Assembly: GCF_000226095.1 (NCBI RefSeq)
Contig: NC_016472.1
Location: 10,478,001 to 10,542,000, forward strand
Reading direction: 5' to 3'
Length of the DNA stretch: 64,000 bases
Source of the DNA: Thermothelomyces thermophilus ATCC 42464
Lineage: Eukaryota > Ascomycota > Sordariomycetes > Sordariales > Chaetomiaceae
The translations under genes were made by a program, and so were the position numbers. The notes below the pieces were generated by a model, which ran no database searches, was not told where the DNA came from, and saw only the letters and a program-made list of their open reading frames with translations. This document shows, piece after piece, positions 36,501 to 47,618 of this stretch. Positions within the stretch are counted from its first letter, which is position 1, and every line of letters starts with the position of its first letter.

Positions 36501-39500
36501 TCGGTACTCCCCTAGTCTTATCTCGTCTTTCGGTTTTCTAATAGTATATAAACTTGGTTCTATCTATAGCGATACTAGCGATTTCTCCTATCTTAACCTA
36601 CTACTCTAATTATAGTGCTCCGCATTTGTTAACAGAGAGAATAGCTATTAGCGGTTTAGCTCGTTCCTCCTGTTATAATGTTAGTATTGTTATACCGCTT
36701 CTACTAAAGTCTATAGTAGTCTGCCTGCTACTATCTGTCTCTTACGGTAGATCTGTAGGATATACCTTCCCCTAAGCATCGTCTACTTGTAATCCTTACA
36801 CGCTCCCTATCTTACTAGTCGAATATAACTCCGTTTAGGGTCGTAGGTAGCTACTATTCTTCTAGCTAATGTCTAGGTTATAATCTTTATATTATAGTAA
36901 CCCTAATATTATATCTTTATTATTACCTATATCTATAATACTAAATACGACTACTATAGTCTTCCTTGCTATAGTAATGTCAATCGGTTCGGTCTCCCTA
37001 TATACCTATTACATTAGAAATGGCCCTTTAACTATATTATACTTCTGTTTCATTCTCTAGGGTATCTATAGCTAATTTACAAGCATCGGCGAAATTAGGT
37101 TTATCTCTACTTTACTATCTACTAGTACAGGCATTTCGTACTATTTCTATTATACTATTATCCATAGTCGCTTATCTTGCCGCTATTGTCCAAAGATTAT
37201 AGCAATTTCCTATATTTCTACTAGGAGGTCTCGATATAATAGTCTCTTATGCTAGTTCCTCTTATACTATACCACTACTCGCCGCTACATAGGCGTTAAT
37301 AGTTTCCGGGCCCCTCGAAGGGCCCTAACCTATTTCCTAGGTTAGTGCTAACCTCTTCGGTTGTTCGGCTAATAGTGGCTTCGTCGATCGTGCTTATTTC
37401 CGTAAGCTATTAAGTGCTTGCGGCTTTCTACTATTAAGTCTGTTCTGCTTTTCGTTATATATGCTATAGCTTTATCTAGAGCTCCTAAATTCGCGATTTC
37501 TTTTCGTCCGCGTGATAGAGGCAATCGTTACTCTAGCACGAGTCCTACGTGTCTTGTCCTATTCTGTAGTGCCTAGGCTAGGCTCGTTTTGGAACTATTG
37601 TAATGCCTTTTAGATTGTAGGCTTCGATCTTCTAGAGCAATTTGGCTACTCTATTTCCTATATTATAGACCTATTCTATAGGATGTAAGCTTCTATTCTT
37701 ATTTCCTTGTCAGGTTAGCTAGTGATTATTTTCGAATTTGTTATAGAAGTGGTATTAGCATTTATATACTATATACTAGGACTAGAGCACTTGTATATAT
37801 GCCTTGTATCAAGGATATAGTCGTATAGCATTGCCTAGGAGGTATTAGAATTCTTTCCCAAATCCTTCCCATTATATATAGACCGTAGGTACTCTAATGC
37901 TATAATAGGAGTATTTCTTCTAATAGCTCTCCTATATATACTCGTCTTTTCTATAATTTACATATATAAACTAGTATTCTAGGTTCCGTATATCGTTACT
38001 AAGTTACTAGTTGTTAAGGTACTTAGTATAGCTATTAGGCCTATTATATATTATAGGCTATCCTCCTTTAATAGTTTCTACGATACGTTAGAGTTCCCTT
38101 ATCTTGTCCCTCATCTTATCACTCTATTAGACAAGTCAAATCAAGCGTCTATCTTATTCGCGTAGTTCTATATTAAGCCGGAAAACTTCATTACAGTACT
38201 ATTTAATTCGTTCCTAGAGGAATAGAATATTAGGTCCAGGTCTTTCGATTCCTTAGGTATTAGTTATCTACAATCTATCCCGCCTCTATATGACCGTGAA
38301 ACCCTACTGCCTCAAGGCTAGGAGAATCGAAATTGGCGGTACGTATTCTCCTACCGTATCCTATTCAGCAAGACCTATCTCTAGGTCTATAGTGACTAGT
38401 TTAGAATACGGTGCTTATTCGTCTTTACCGTTGCTATTATATCCGAGACTATCCGTATCACTGCCCCTATCTTTGTAGCTCGTAGCTACTACTTTGATAA
38501 CGTCCTTAGTAGTTTCATCGATAGCCGTAATTTCCTTTCTAGGGACTGTCTTCTACTCTTTCTTTAGGCTTTGATATTCTTACTTATAGTGCCCTTTCTT
38601 TCTATAGTTATAGTAGGTAATATTAGACTTGTCTTTAGTTATCTTCTTCTAGTTTTATTTCTATACTATATCTATATCTATAGCTCCAGGGTACGTCCTA
38701 TACGAGGTACTAATATACGTTTGCTTTTTCTTATCGTTAGCCTTAACTATAGTTCTGTTTATTTAACCTTGTTTCTATTACTCTCGTATATAGAGTTAAT
38801 TATTAATTCTAATAGCCTATATAATATATTTGTCTAGAGTCTTAGGCCGATTATACTTATATAGCTTATCTTTAACCTTTTCCTTTAAGCCATTATAAAA
38901 TAGTTATATTAATACTTCATCGTTAAGCTAAGACTTAAGTATATCCTATCTAAACTATATAATGTAGGAGGCTATTAACTTAGTCTGTCAGAGATTAGCA
39001 AGTCTTTCTTACGTATAAATCTTCTTATCTTTATCGCTAAAAACCTTCTAGAGCTCTTCTTCGAAACGGTCATAGGATCAAAAGACTGCTTATATAAACG
39101 TATCTCGGTTATCTTCGTCTTCCTTAATAAGATAGTTATTCTATATAGGCTTAAACCATCTAAGTACCTTGCCCTCTAGTCTCATAGCTACGTAGAGAAC
39201 TTTAGCTTTGTTATCTAGAAACTTGTCGTCATTAAGCCAGAAGTAGGATCGGAGGTTTGTCAGAAATCCTACAAGATCTTCCTTGGTTCCTCTATATTTG
39301 CTAGGTAGTTCGATCTTGATATAGCTTGCCTTAGCGCCCTTAAGTACCTTAATTTTGGTATAGGCCTCGTTAACCAGTTTCTATAAGTGCTTTTTGCCGT
39401 TCTCGAGTTCCTTAATTCGAGCTTAAGCAGCCTTATCTCTCTAGTCTAACTCCTTGATTTGCTAATAGAGTTGACCAAGCTAAGCAAGCAGCTATTCGGC

Positions 39501-39560
39501 TATAACGTTAGTAGCTATGTCAATATTAAGGTCGAAGTCACTTCCGTTCTAAACTATAAT
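33540..39560 (-). pseudogene. H gag-pol with chromodomain, inactivated
   Basis: Minus strand, same domain order. The integrase C-terminal block (GDKVYLIVRNLQTKR) is open at 33895-34119 and the chromodomain lies near 33680-33790. The reverse transcriptase region is near 35930-35960, and the gag zinc knuckle near 38570-38610 on the plus-strand complement. The gag start is ATA. Stops throughout. Confidence 0.8.
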
Positions 39561-39584
39561 AGAACAAAGGGAGTGATAGTAACA

Positions 39585-40006
39585 TATAACAAACCTAACT
39601 CAGACTTCTTCTAAAAGGGTTTAGACGAAGGTAGATTGAGCGGGACAAGTAGGCAGGTCGTCTAAGGGATTCGGTGAAGCTAAAGGGTTTATAACAACAC
39701 TAGAGTTATCTCTCACAGTAGTTAACGATACTTGGTATAAGTACTGTGATTATAGGCAGGTTGCTATTACTAGTGAACTCTTAGAGTCTACCTAACGAGT
39801 AACTATCTATATATATATATAATCCTAGTGATCATTCCTGATTACGGTGATCGTGAGTGATCGCATGGTGGTGATTACCCTGATCACTGGTGAGCATAGT
39901 GATCACTATGCTTCCTATGTTGTAATTGGTCCTTTCGTTCCTTCGACTTGATTGGCCTGTTTGTGCCGGTGGCTTAGGCGGCATCTATATATATATTTCC
40001 GTGACA
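39585..40006 (-). repeat. right LTR of chromovirus H (intact copy)
   Basis: 422 bp, TATAACAAACC...CCGTGACA. Its U3 is of the E2/E3 type, with GTGATCAC-like palindromes near 39825-39910. LINE sequence starts directly after it. Confidence 0.85.
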
Positions 40007-42490
40007 CTTAGTCTTCATGGCTGTAATAGTCTTAGCCTGGTCCTATAGAGCCTGCTGAAGTGCCTCCTATATATAAGGGTTTAGGGTGCCCCTATAGGCC
40101 CTCTCTACCTCCTTAGCCTTCTTCTAGGCCTCTCGAACCTTCTTTGTCTACTACTAAGCTTATTTACTACCTATATTAGCCTTCTTTACTAGGGCTAAGA
40201 CTATAGCTATTTCCTTAAGGGCCTCTATAAGCCTGTCAAAGGCCTATAAAAGCTCCTCTAGGCCCTAGAAGATAGGCCTAGCCAGGGCCGATGCCTACCT
40301 ACCAAGCCGGAGTAGGAGGTAGGCTACCTCGGCCCGCGTAACCTCCTTATCTAGGCTCTTCTAGTCCTACCCTTTACTAGCTAGTATAGGCCTATTAGTC
40401 CCCTAGAGGGAGACGTTTAAAGCCTATAGGTAGTAGTTAGATTTCCCTTACTTTGTAATATCCCTATAGGTTGCTTCTAGCCTAGCTAAGGCCTAGAATA
40501 GGTCTATTATAGAAGGCCGGCTATATTAGTCCCCTTAGGGGGCCTTAGTAACCTAGCTATATAGTATATATAGGTTAAGGTCCTACTAGTCTATAAGGCT
40601 AAGGAGGTCCCTAGCCCCTAGGCTAAGCCTATCGAATAGGTCCTAGACTAGGTAGTAAAGGTTAAAGTCACCTATAAGAACTAGGGGGTAGGTTAGTTAA
40701 GGTAGGGCTAGTAGGTCTTATAAGAGGGCCTGTTTGCCCTTGTTATTATAGATTAACTAGAGTTTAAACCCCCTCTCTCCTAGGGCTAGAAAGGTTACCT
40801 TATACTAGTTCTCCTCTATTAAATAGTCCTACTAGCTAACTAGGAACCGTTTGGCTACTAGAATAGCCGCTTTACCTTTAGGCTTATAGACTAGGTAGTA
40901 TTTCGAGGCCTAGGGGTAGTATATTAACCCTATAAACTAGTTAATCTATAGTTCCTAGATAGCTAGTAGGTTATATTTAGCCTCCTCTAGCAAGACCTTA
41001 AAGGCCTGTTTATTGCCTTAGATATTTTATTAAAGAATCTTAATTTATATTCAGGGTAGTTAGAGTAGAAGATAAAGGTATAGTAGTAGTAAGCTCTATA
41101 GCTATTACCCCCCTAGCCGGTTATAAGAGGGAGGGAGCTCTAGGCTATGGAAAGGAGATATAGGTCTATTAGATATCGAATAAAGTACTTCTAGCCGCCT
41201 ATTAGGCTAAGGTAGGCCTCTTATAGGGGCGTTTAACCCTAGTTTAGTAGTAGTCATTATCTTCTAACTAGTTATTAAACTTAAAGGCTACCTTCTAGTA
41301 TAGTTACTCTAATAGTTAGAAGGTCTAAGGTCTATACTAGTAGGCCTCTCTAGCCTTCTCCTAAGCTTCGACTTTCTTTAGGCAGCCCCTATACTAGGTA
41401 GTATAAAGGCCCTTATAGGTCATATATCTATAAGGGAGTTAGTTAAAGTAGGTAGGGTACTAGGCCTCCCTAGTCTTCCCTCCCTCCTTATAGGCCTTTA
41501 TATTATAATAGCTATAATAGGCTAGCTACTAGTAATACTATTAGGTATAGCTAAAGCTCTAATACCTATAGTACTACCTTAGCTCTAGAGCATCCTAATA
41601 AGGCTTATAGTCTAGTATCTAGGCATTCTAGACTATACCCTCGTTATAAGCCTTCTAGGCCTCTTCGAGGTCCTATAGGCCTAGGAGTACTATAGCCTAC
41701 TTCCTTTATAGGCTCTTTAGTAGCTAGAACTTGACCATCTCGATCGACTAAAGGCCTATAGCCCCTTTAAAATTTTGCTTACTAACCCCCTATAGTTCCT
41801 CTCTCCGGATTCCTTTAACTAGGACTATATAGGCCTTACCAACCTTCCTAGCCTCCTTTCTAAAGGCTATAGCTACCTATTACTTATTAGCTAAATACTA
41901 ATCCTTAGTAGCCTTATTTTTAAAGACTATTATTATATCCCTGCTTAGAAGCTTCCTAGCTATAACGGCTCCTTAGTAACTAGAAGCCCTATAAATTACT
42001 TGGACTATTTTAGCTAGGGTTTAGGCTTTAAGGTCCTTCTATAGGCTTATATTCTATATTATAACCTTCTATAAGGCTTATAATAATATTACCTTAGCTA
42101 ATAATAGGCCCCCTTAAAGGCCTATTACCCCCTATTATAGCCTTATAGCTACCTATACTTAGGTAGGGCAGGGGGTAGCCTTAAGGACTTCTTTAAGCCC
42201 TTTTTTTAATTTCCTTAGCTATAAGTTCCTATAGGTTCGGAACTAAGCCTATAATAGTAGTTATAAGGCCTTATAAGAGCCTATTAGTAAGGTCCTATAC
42301 CTTACCCTATTTAAGGCTTAGTATAAGGTTAACTAATTATATAATAAGACCCCTTAGCTCCTTAATATCTAGGGTAAGGTAAGCCTATAATAGGCTCCCC
42401 TCTAATTAGTTTAAAGCTATAGGCCTCCCTACTTAGTAGCTTAGCGGTAGGCCTTAAGTTAACGTTACATTTAGGGGTACTAGGTAGTCT
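40007..42490 (-). pseudogene. LINE 5' part: endonuclease and linker, RIP-mutated
   Basis: Minus strand. The endonuclease motif PLVLIGDFNLYYLV is at about 40650-40680. RPSIIDLF at about 40497-40522 matches the 'RPSTIDL' block of Tad/CgT1-type LINE endonucleases. A charged linker follows (LIEALKEIA, VERAYRGTLNPYI, then DQAKTITAMKTK) and stops at the H LTR. The portion right of the endonuclease, 40900-42490, should include ORF1, but I could not name motifs through the stops. Confidence 0.75.
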
Positions 42491-42708
42491 ATACGGTAAA
42501 AATTTTGACAGGCGTACGAGGTACGGTCGGATTACGGCCGGGTCCGGCTCCTACGCTTGCGATGCCTGTTGCACACCCGCAACGGCTCGCGCGCGGTTGA
42601 AAGCGGTACCGTTGGATAGCGTTTCTCGAGAGCTTTCCAGCGGTGGTAGTTTCGTATATTTTGGTGGGGTGTTCGCAAAGATGCGGTTGGGTCTAGACTA
42701 ACTACCTT
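42491..42708 (-). repeat. LINE 5' leader, GC-rich and without RIP signature
   Basis: At about 42490 the TA-rich texture ends abruptly, but the target-site copy only appears at 42709. The 218 bp between should be the LINE's 5' UTR. It keeps CpA and many CpG steps, unlike the rest of the element. Confidence 0.55.
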
Positions 42709-42722
42709 GGCAGGAAAGGATA
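42709..42722. repeat. right target-site duplication of the LINE
   Basis: GGCAGGAAAGGA (42709-42720) then TA; matches 8105-8118 with a single C/T difference in the last two bases. Confidence 0.75.
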
Positions 42723-42843
42723 GGTACCAGCGCTTTTGGGCTTTTTTAAATCGTCACTACCTCCTCCCGCGCTAGGTTCTTACCGAAATACTTGGCTCCT
42801 TCGAATTGAGCATTGCCATCTCATCACAAAGTCAATCGTTTTG

Positions 42844-44992
42844 TCACTGCTCCTTGTCCATCCACTCCTGGATGATAATATCCGCAGCCTATGCCACCAG
42901 ATTCGTCAGCACACGCACACAATCTTTGGCGATTTCGGGCACCTTGTGCAAGGCAGGACTCGCTCAGACTTACTTTCTCCCCCACCGCATAAGCAGTGGC
43001 GCTCAGGTGCGCCCCCGGCAACAGCGGCATCACGCTCATGTCCACGACCCTCAGGCCCTCGGCCCCGTGCACCTTGAGGTCCGGCCCGACGACGCCGCCC
43101 CGGTCCTCGGGCAGCATGGCGGCCGTGCAGCACGGGTGCATGAAGGACAGCGTGCTGTGCGAGCGCACGTACTCCCCCAGCGCCTCGTCGCTGTCGGCCA
43201 CGGCCGAGCCGGGGGCCGTCTCGAGCGCCCCGCGGGCCTGCATGGTGGGCGTGTCGAGCAGGCCGCGCAGGAAGCGCACGTGGGCGAGGTGCAGGTCGAT
43301 GTCGACCGGGTTGGACCCGGAGCGGTAGTCGAGCACGGGCTGCGCGAGCGGGTCGCTGAGGTTGAGCCGCACGCTGCCGCGGCTGAGCGGGTGCAGCAGG
43401 AAGGCCAGGACCGACGACGTCTGCGGCGCCTCGCTCGTCGCCCACGGCGTCTCCAGGCTGGGCGCCTCCGGGTTGTCGAGCAGGTCGGCGAGCACGAGGA
43501 GCTGGGCCTCGTAGCCGGCCACCATCCCCGGGATGGTGCGGACGTCGGCCGCGAGATAGGAGGCGGCGGTTCCGTCGGCGACCATGGCGCGGATCTTTGC
43601 GGTGATGGCGCCGTAGTCGGCCGTGAGGTGTGGGAGCGATACGAAGATGGCGTTGTTGCCCCCGGCGAGCGTGTAGGGGCCGCGGGCCGGGACCTCGTCG
43701 AAGCCGGTGATGGCTTCGGCTTTGAAGGTCGCGTTGTTGACCATCTCGGAGGGGAGCGGGAAGAAGCCGGTGTAGGGCTCGGTGTAGTTCCACGTGACGG
43801 GCGGACCGCAGTGGTCCTGGAGGTTGGCGCCGACGCCCGGCAGGTCAAGCGTCACGGGGATCCCGGCGTCGTCCAAGAAGGATGCCGGGCCGATGCCGCT
43901 CCGTTGAAGGACGGTCGGGGTGTGCAGAGCGCCCGCCGAGATGATGACTTCGCCCTTCACAGTCACGTTGAACAGGTGGTTGTCGGCCAGGGACCGCGCC
44001 TCGACAAGCGGCGGTCCGTGGCTCGGCCCATTGGGGAATACTACCCTGACAACCTGGTGTTGAACGAGGAGGTCGTAATTGGCTCGCGGGAGCACATCGG
44101 CGTAGTGGCCGAGCCCGGCGTGCGACCTCCTCGCCGTGACAGGGTGCTGCGAGGCGGGAACCCAGCAGACACCCTCCTTGTCGCCGCCGGCGCATTCGGT
44201 CACCGGATTGATTCCCATCTCCTGCCATGCCTGGTTAAGTAACGGCTGGTCGGCCCACTGGAAGACCGGATAGCTGCTGTAGATGGGGGTTGAGCCATTG
44301 CCGTAGGCAGACAGGTCCCAGGTGTAGTGATACTTCTGGACGATGTCGGCCGGCGGTTCCGTGAACGTGACGCTCTGATTTGCCTCGAGTGAGACGAAGC
44401 TCGGAGCAACGTCAGGAGGTGTTGGGCACGCTCACCTTCTGGAAGAAAGGGAACAGCCCCTCCCAGTCCCACTTGTGGCTGGACTGTTCGAACCCGGACC
44501 CGCCGACCGCGGTCCACGCATCGTAGTCGTGGCGGGATGCGCGGTCAAAGAACATGCCGTTCACGGCACTGCTTCCACCCACCACTTGGCCGGCTAGCAC
44601 AAACGCTGTTGTGTTTGCCATGTCTGGGTTGGGGAGGGAATTGAAAGACCAGGAAGGGGGGGCATCAGGCTGAGGTGTGATCCAGTCCGTCGGCGGATCG
44701 AAGGTTCCCGGGGCGTAGTGGACGTCTCCATACTCAATGACAAGGACGTTCTCTGCGTGGGTGAGCTCGAGCCCGAGCATAGAGGGAGGAGAAACATGCT
44801 GGACGACTTACTGGCTGGAAAGGCCTCTGTCAGCCGATCGGCTACAGTGAGGCCGCTAGTTCCACCGCCAACGATCACGAAGTCATAATCGTCGCGAAGC
44901 TGGGAGACCTGGCGCTTGGCATGGGGACGTGGGATGCTTGCTGCGCTCGCGAGAGCGGCACAGGACACAAGAGTGGCGGCGAGGAAGCCCAT
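42844..44992 (-). CDS. secreted GMC oxidoreductase (AA3 type), four exons
   Basis: FAD-dependent glucose-methanol-choline oxidoreductase, likely oxidising an extracellular alcohol or sugar. Exons on the minus strand: 44992-44812, 44752-44436, 44374-42974, 42888-42844, with introns of 59, 61 and 85 bp; 647 residues, in frame throughout. The ATG at 44992 gives a signal peptide (MGFLAATLVSCAALASAA), then a KR site near residue 27 and the FAD-binding VIVGGGTSGL at about 40-49. GGSSAVNGM and the GMC signature SAGALHTPTVLQRSGIG (312-328) follow. The catalytic pair appears as H579 in HPCCTAAM and H622 in GAHLSATAY. The last 14-residue exon supplies AADIIIQEW, which normally follows 'YAVGEK', confirming the splice. 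In HPCCT, Cys replaces the usual Gly. The stop codon lies 135 bp from the LINE edge. Family subtype (aryl-alcohol, glucose or other oxidase/dehydrogenase) cannot be fixed by eye. Confidence 0.92.
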
Positions 44993-45510
44993 CTTGATGA
45001 ATTCTTCAATCACCTCCGTCGCGTTCAGTCATCGCCGACTTTGTTTGGAAACTCTCTTCCTGACCAGAGTTCCCAAGTCGGTGCCCGCATCTTTAAGCTC
45101 CAGCCAAGGTGGACACTATCCAATGTTGAACATCACCAATAACCCCGGATTTTCCCCTCTCTTGGTCTTCTTTGTCAGCAGTGCCGGGAGTGCAGATGCA
45201 GTGGGGTAGTGTACAAGTAGCAGCAATGTTCACGGTTGAGCTCCTGCAGGTGAGGATATTCGGTTGCGGCGCTAACCCGGTCGGCACTCGGATGCCAAAG
45301 CCGAGGGGCTGGCCAGGGAGGGTGCCGGGCCCCCCTTGACCTCGCTATCGGTGATTCGTCAAGTCTGCTGTGACTCTGTGCCCTGTCAAAGTTGCAATGC
45401 GGATTTGCGTTCGCTGGCCCCCTCGGGGGGAATGTGAGAACAAAAACGACTAATCCAATGAGAAGGGATGGATGCTGTCATTGCATTGTAATAAATGCCC
45501 GACTCGCGGG
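44993..45510. other. intergenic: GMC promoter and rhodopsin-fold gene 3' UTR
   Basis: Both neighbours are on the minus strand, so the part next to 44993 is the GMC promoter and the part next to 45510 the 3' end of the next gene. No coding exon or clear TATA box seen. Confidence 0.4.
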
Positions 45511-47048
45511 TTAACTGCTTCCCCCCCTGGCATACACCTTGGGCGGCCGTCTTAATCCTTCGTTTATCGGGCCCACCGCGTGGTCGGTGCCGCTGATAGT
45601 TAGTTCAGCATCCGAGTCTGTGTTTGTGGTCTGGGGCTTGCTATTTTTATTGCTTTCCACCCTAGTCAAGACGAGGGTCGTCCCATCGGTCCAAGAAAGG
45701 TCAGGCTCCGCAGGAGGAGCGGCCCCGTTGGCGCTGGATCGCCTGCCAAACCGGAATGCGTTCCACGACAAGGATCCAATCGTTCTCGGCCGGGCAGACT
45801 CGGGATCCTCCAGCGACTGGTGTTGGTGTGGGAAGAGGCGATCCGCCAGTGGTCCGAAGACTTTGGCCAAAACCGGTCTTAGCGTTGGCATGCATCCGCA
45901 CACAATGGCCGCGTTGGTTTCGACTGTCGACCAGTTCGCGATGGCAACCAAATCCCAGGTGTGGTCCGGTGACCAGAGTAGCTTGCTGAGCATGATGGTT
46001 CGGATGACGGAGATGAGACAGACGCTGCAAAACCGTACGTACATCAACAAAGAGGCCTCATTGCTGGCGGCATTGAGACGGAAAAGGAAAGAAAAAAAAA
46101 GGAGGAGGCGGGAAGGAAAGAAAAAAAAAAAACAAAAGAAACTACTCACAACAAACCAAAGGTAAAGACGATCAAAAGACCAATCTTCCGGCGGAGAGGC
46201 ACCGTCATTGTCACCACAACGGGGATCGGGATGATGAAGATGAGGAAATCCGTGATGATGTGCAGGTATGTCAGAGCCCACCACACCGAGGTGGGGTGGC
46301 AGTAGCCCTCAAGCTTGGCGTTCCATACCTTGGCGATTGGAACGCACATGGTCAGGTACATGCCGATGGCCCAGGCGTTGTAGATGGCCACGATGGCCAT
46401 GGCCGCCCACGTCGTCTTGCGGATGTAGTCGTGCGTCAGAACACGCAGGTAGAGAAGGAGGATGGAGATCTTGGTGAAGCAGAGGCTGAGATTGTACCAT
46501 AGCGTCGCGATCCAGGACCACTGCTCCCGGACAGTAATATGTCAGCGTTCGCAACTCTTCTCCTTCTTCTTCTTCTCGTTCTCCACACGGTCGCCTTGCT
46601 CCAAATATTCCAAGACCTGGCAGACGCGGGTTCATTCAAGACTGACCCTGAAGTACTCTGAAAACTCCTCTTCCGATACGTCGACCATATGGCGGCCGAG
46701 GCCGCTCTGGCTCTCTGGATTTCTCGAAACGTCAGCATCCTCAGACCGATGGAGACATGCTGCCATACTCGGGTTTGAGCTCACCCATAATCATAAAAAT
46801 GCCAAAGGCCACGCAGAAAAGCTAGACGTTTGAGCGAAAGTCACTCAGCTCCACACGCCTACATCGGACAGCGTCTTATCTTAGCGGTTTGGGAAGCGTA
46901 CCATGGACACCAACATGCACCAATCCTCGCTCTTGACGGACCGGAGCAGTTTAGCCCGGACGTAGAAGCGCAGGCTAACGACGACTGCCGACAGGCAATT
47001 CATCACGACGACGCAGGCAACGATGGTGCCGGTCCTGTCCCCGCTCAT
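45511..47048 (-). CDS. fungal rhodopsin-fold seven-helix membrane protein (Pth11/SAT4 type), five exons
   Basis: Exons: 47048-46902, 46821-46785, 46714-46647, 46520-46150, 46024-45511 on the minus strand; 378 residues in frame. Hydrophobic helices begin with IVACVVVMNCLSAVVVSLRF and continue through LFCVAFGIFMIM, TLWYNLSLCFTKISILLLYL, AIVAIYNAWAIGMYL, LHIITDFLIFIIPIPVV, IGLLIVFTFGLFVCLISVI and ETNAAIVCGCMPTLRPVL. Blocks KSEDWCML, FTKISILLLYLRVL and ETNAAIVCGCMPTLRPV are characteristic of the 'Fung_rhodopsin' family (Pth11-like receptors and SAT4-like proteins). It should sit in a membrane; ligand and signalling role are unknown, and the long hydrophilic C-terminal tail would be cytoplasmic. 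It has no CFEM domain, so it is not the classic Pth11 itself. The two very small exons (37 and 68 bp) fit only if the splice sites given are used. Confidence 0.85.
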
Positions 47049-47577
47049 TGTGACTGGAGCCCATCATCTGCGTCTCGGGAGGGATTCTGGAGGTGAAGAA
47101 AGAAAAATAAAAACCTGCCGGAGATGCGCAACGGAATCTGCTAGTCGTTCACGTCGACATTTTCACCCGGGCAGCAAGGGGGGTTGGTTCGGATGGGGTT
47201 CAGTAGTAGTTAAATGGGATACGGAAGAGACCTGTCGTTGCTAGACAGATACTTATCATCTTTGGGAGCTCGAAACCGTTGAGAACCATAGAAAAGACGA
47301 AAGGAATTACGTGGTGATGGCAAACACAATCCGGCACGAAGCCATGGATGGTATCAAAGTCCGAGAAAAGTTCCAGCCACCATGATCCGGGGGAGCAAGC
47401 CGAACGAGCGCCATCGTGGTGCGCGCAAGAATTGGGCGGATGCAGCTCCGGGGCCCTGCATTGGCCAATCGCCGCCCCCTAACAGCCGAGATCAGCACGC
47501 CGGTGAGGGTTCTGTGGCGGTCTAAAGGCTGGCTGGTGCAGGGGCCCTGCCTCCGCGGAGAGTCACGGGGTAAGCGA

Positions 47578-47580
<3 letters not shown>

Positions 47581-47615
<35 letters not shown>
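47581..47615 (+). repeat. A35 homopolymer
   Basis: Thirty-five consecutive A in an otherwise GC-balanced intergenic stretch. It could be the tail of a retroposed transcript, but no coding copy or flanking duplication is evident to me. Confidence 0.6.

Positions 47616-47618
<3 letters not shown>

Larger units (their letters stand above)
25381..39584 (-). mobile_element. chromovirus H internal region, interrupted by E3
   Basis: Starts with the purine tract (25381-25403 on the minus strand), interrupted by E3, and resumes at 32897 with the GCTTTCGACCCGAAAGC region. It then carries the antisense relic and gag-pol up to the right LTR at 39585. Its outer LTRs differ in U3 and the LINE sequences beside them share no 5-bp duplication, so H as seen is probably a recombinant of two insertions. 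Confidence 0.7.
8117..42708 (-). mobile_element. Tad1-like LINE, split by nested chromoviruses and RIP-mutated
   Basis: This non-LTR retrotransposon lies on the minus strand: its 3' end is at the left with a (TAA)n tail, and its 5' end at the right is a GC-rich leader. The right part (40007-42708) carries the endonuclease and a following linker. The left part (8137-9825) carries the second half of the reverse transcriptase and the segment after it. A matching 12-14 bp target duplication flanks the whole 34.6 kb, which ties both halves to one insertion. The first half of the reverse transcriptase is missing between 9825 and 40007. Stop codons are frequent in every frame and almost all are TAG or TAA of the kind RIP makes. 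Confidence 0.8.

Noticed and set aside
9000-42000. Possible CRISPR-like or tandem array in the repetitive island
   Set aside because: Repeats are dispersed LTR and pol copies, with no regular repeat-spacer units; the DNA is eukaryotic.
42806-44242. 478-codon plus-strand open frame over the GMC gene
   Set aside because: GC-rich antisense shadow: the minus strand has all GMC motifs and well-formed introns, and the plus product has no family features.
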